A stretch of DNA of 24,615 nucleotides, taken from Roseiarcus sp043739325. GTDB taxonomy: Bacteria; Pseudomonadota; Alphaproteobacteria; Rhizobiales; Beijerinckiaceae. A program made the position numbers and the translations under genes. The DNA is taken from positions 1-24,615 of the forward strand of contig JAYUFK010000330.1 in NCBI GenBank assembly GCA_043739325.1, read 5' to 3'. Positions 24,592-24,615 of this stretch are shown here, piece after piece (within the stretch, counting starts at the first letter, position 1; every line of letters starts with the position of its first letter). Under the pieces are notes generated by a model, which ran no database searches, was not told where the DNA came from, and saw nothing but the letters and a program-made list of their open reading frames with translations.

Positions 24592-24615
24592 ATGTCCATC
24601 AGGCTTACCGATACG
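24592..24615 (+). CDS. Start of a possible DUF3489-type protein (partial)
   Basis: ATG 24592 opens MSIRLTDT and leaves the window. AAAGGG lies about 7 nt upstream as a good ribosome site. Short phage/plasmid-associated DUF3489 proteins commonly begin with a LTDTQ-like segment, which suggests the family, but eight residues cannot establish it. Confidence 0.35.

Noticed and set aside
1..24615. CRISPR arrays, tRNA or rRNA genes
   Set aside because: No regularly spaced repeats, cloverleaf-like sequence or rRNA signature was recognised on either strand by eye.

Overview
The window looks like a high-GC alphaproteobacterial chromosome, most likely Rhizobiales. This is judged from codon use, the GtsA-type sugar importer, the DUF993/Gfo-Idh-MocA pairing and the divergent LysR/DUF1127 arrangement. 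It is a mosaic: a well-kept catabolic locus of about 14.6 kb (3420-17986) lies between stretches with an insertion sequence, stand-alone genes and decaying gene fragments. No rRNA, tRNA or CRISPR array was seen.

Left end (1-3034): two small ORFs joined by an ATGA overlap are cut by an 816-bp IS6/IS26-family element with an intact DDE transposase. Next comes a 654-aa multidomain iron protein: a ferritin-like domain, a divergent 4Fe-4S domain and two CDGSH [2Fe-2S] motifs. A 385-bp gene-free gap follows.

Centre (3420-17986): eleven genes on the minus strand look like one transcription unit. In transcription order they are LacI regulator, Gfo/Idh/MocA dehydrogenase, family I CoA-transferase, enoyl-CoA hydratase, (a possible 48-aa Cys-containing ORF), sugar-binding protein, two permeases, ABC ATPase, GMC oxidoreductase, SDR and a second GMC oxidoreductase. 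Four junctions are 4-bp ATGA overlaps or directly abutting genes. A DUF993 (DHDPS-like aldolase-fold) gene is divergent. Two near-identical palindromes, core CTAGAYCGATCTA, overlap the predicted promoter of lacI and that of the DUF993 gene, so one repressor probably controls import and catabolism together. The enzymes suggest import of a sugar or polyol, several oxidations, a retro-aldol-type step, and CoA activation plus hydration of an acid product. The substrate cannot be read from the sequence, and I do not recognise this gene combination as a described pathway.

Right part (17987-24615): a P-loop ATPase-like pseudogene broken by one in-frame TAG, an N-terminally damaged RidA-family gene, and an AMP nucleosidase fragment with several frameshifts. 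Then a GFA-family gene lacking one expected cysteine, a LysR regulator divergent from a DUF1127-like small protein, a DUF4188 protein, an IS21 IstB remnant, and an exported Sel1-repeat protein. The end holds phage-type fragments (HNH-like, a frameshifted conserved gene) and the first eight codons of what may be a DUF3489 gene behind a strong hairpin. This half reads as an eroding accessory region.
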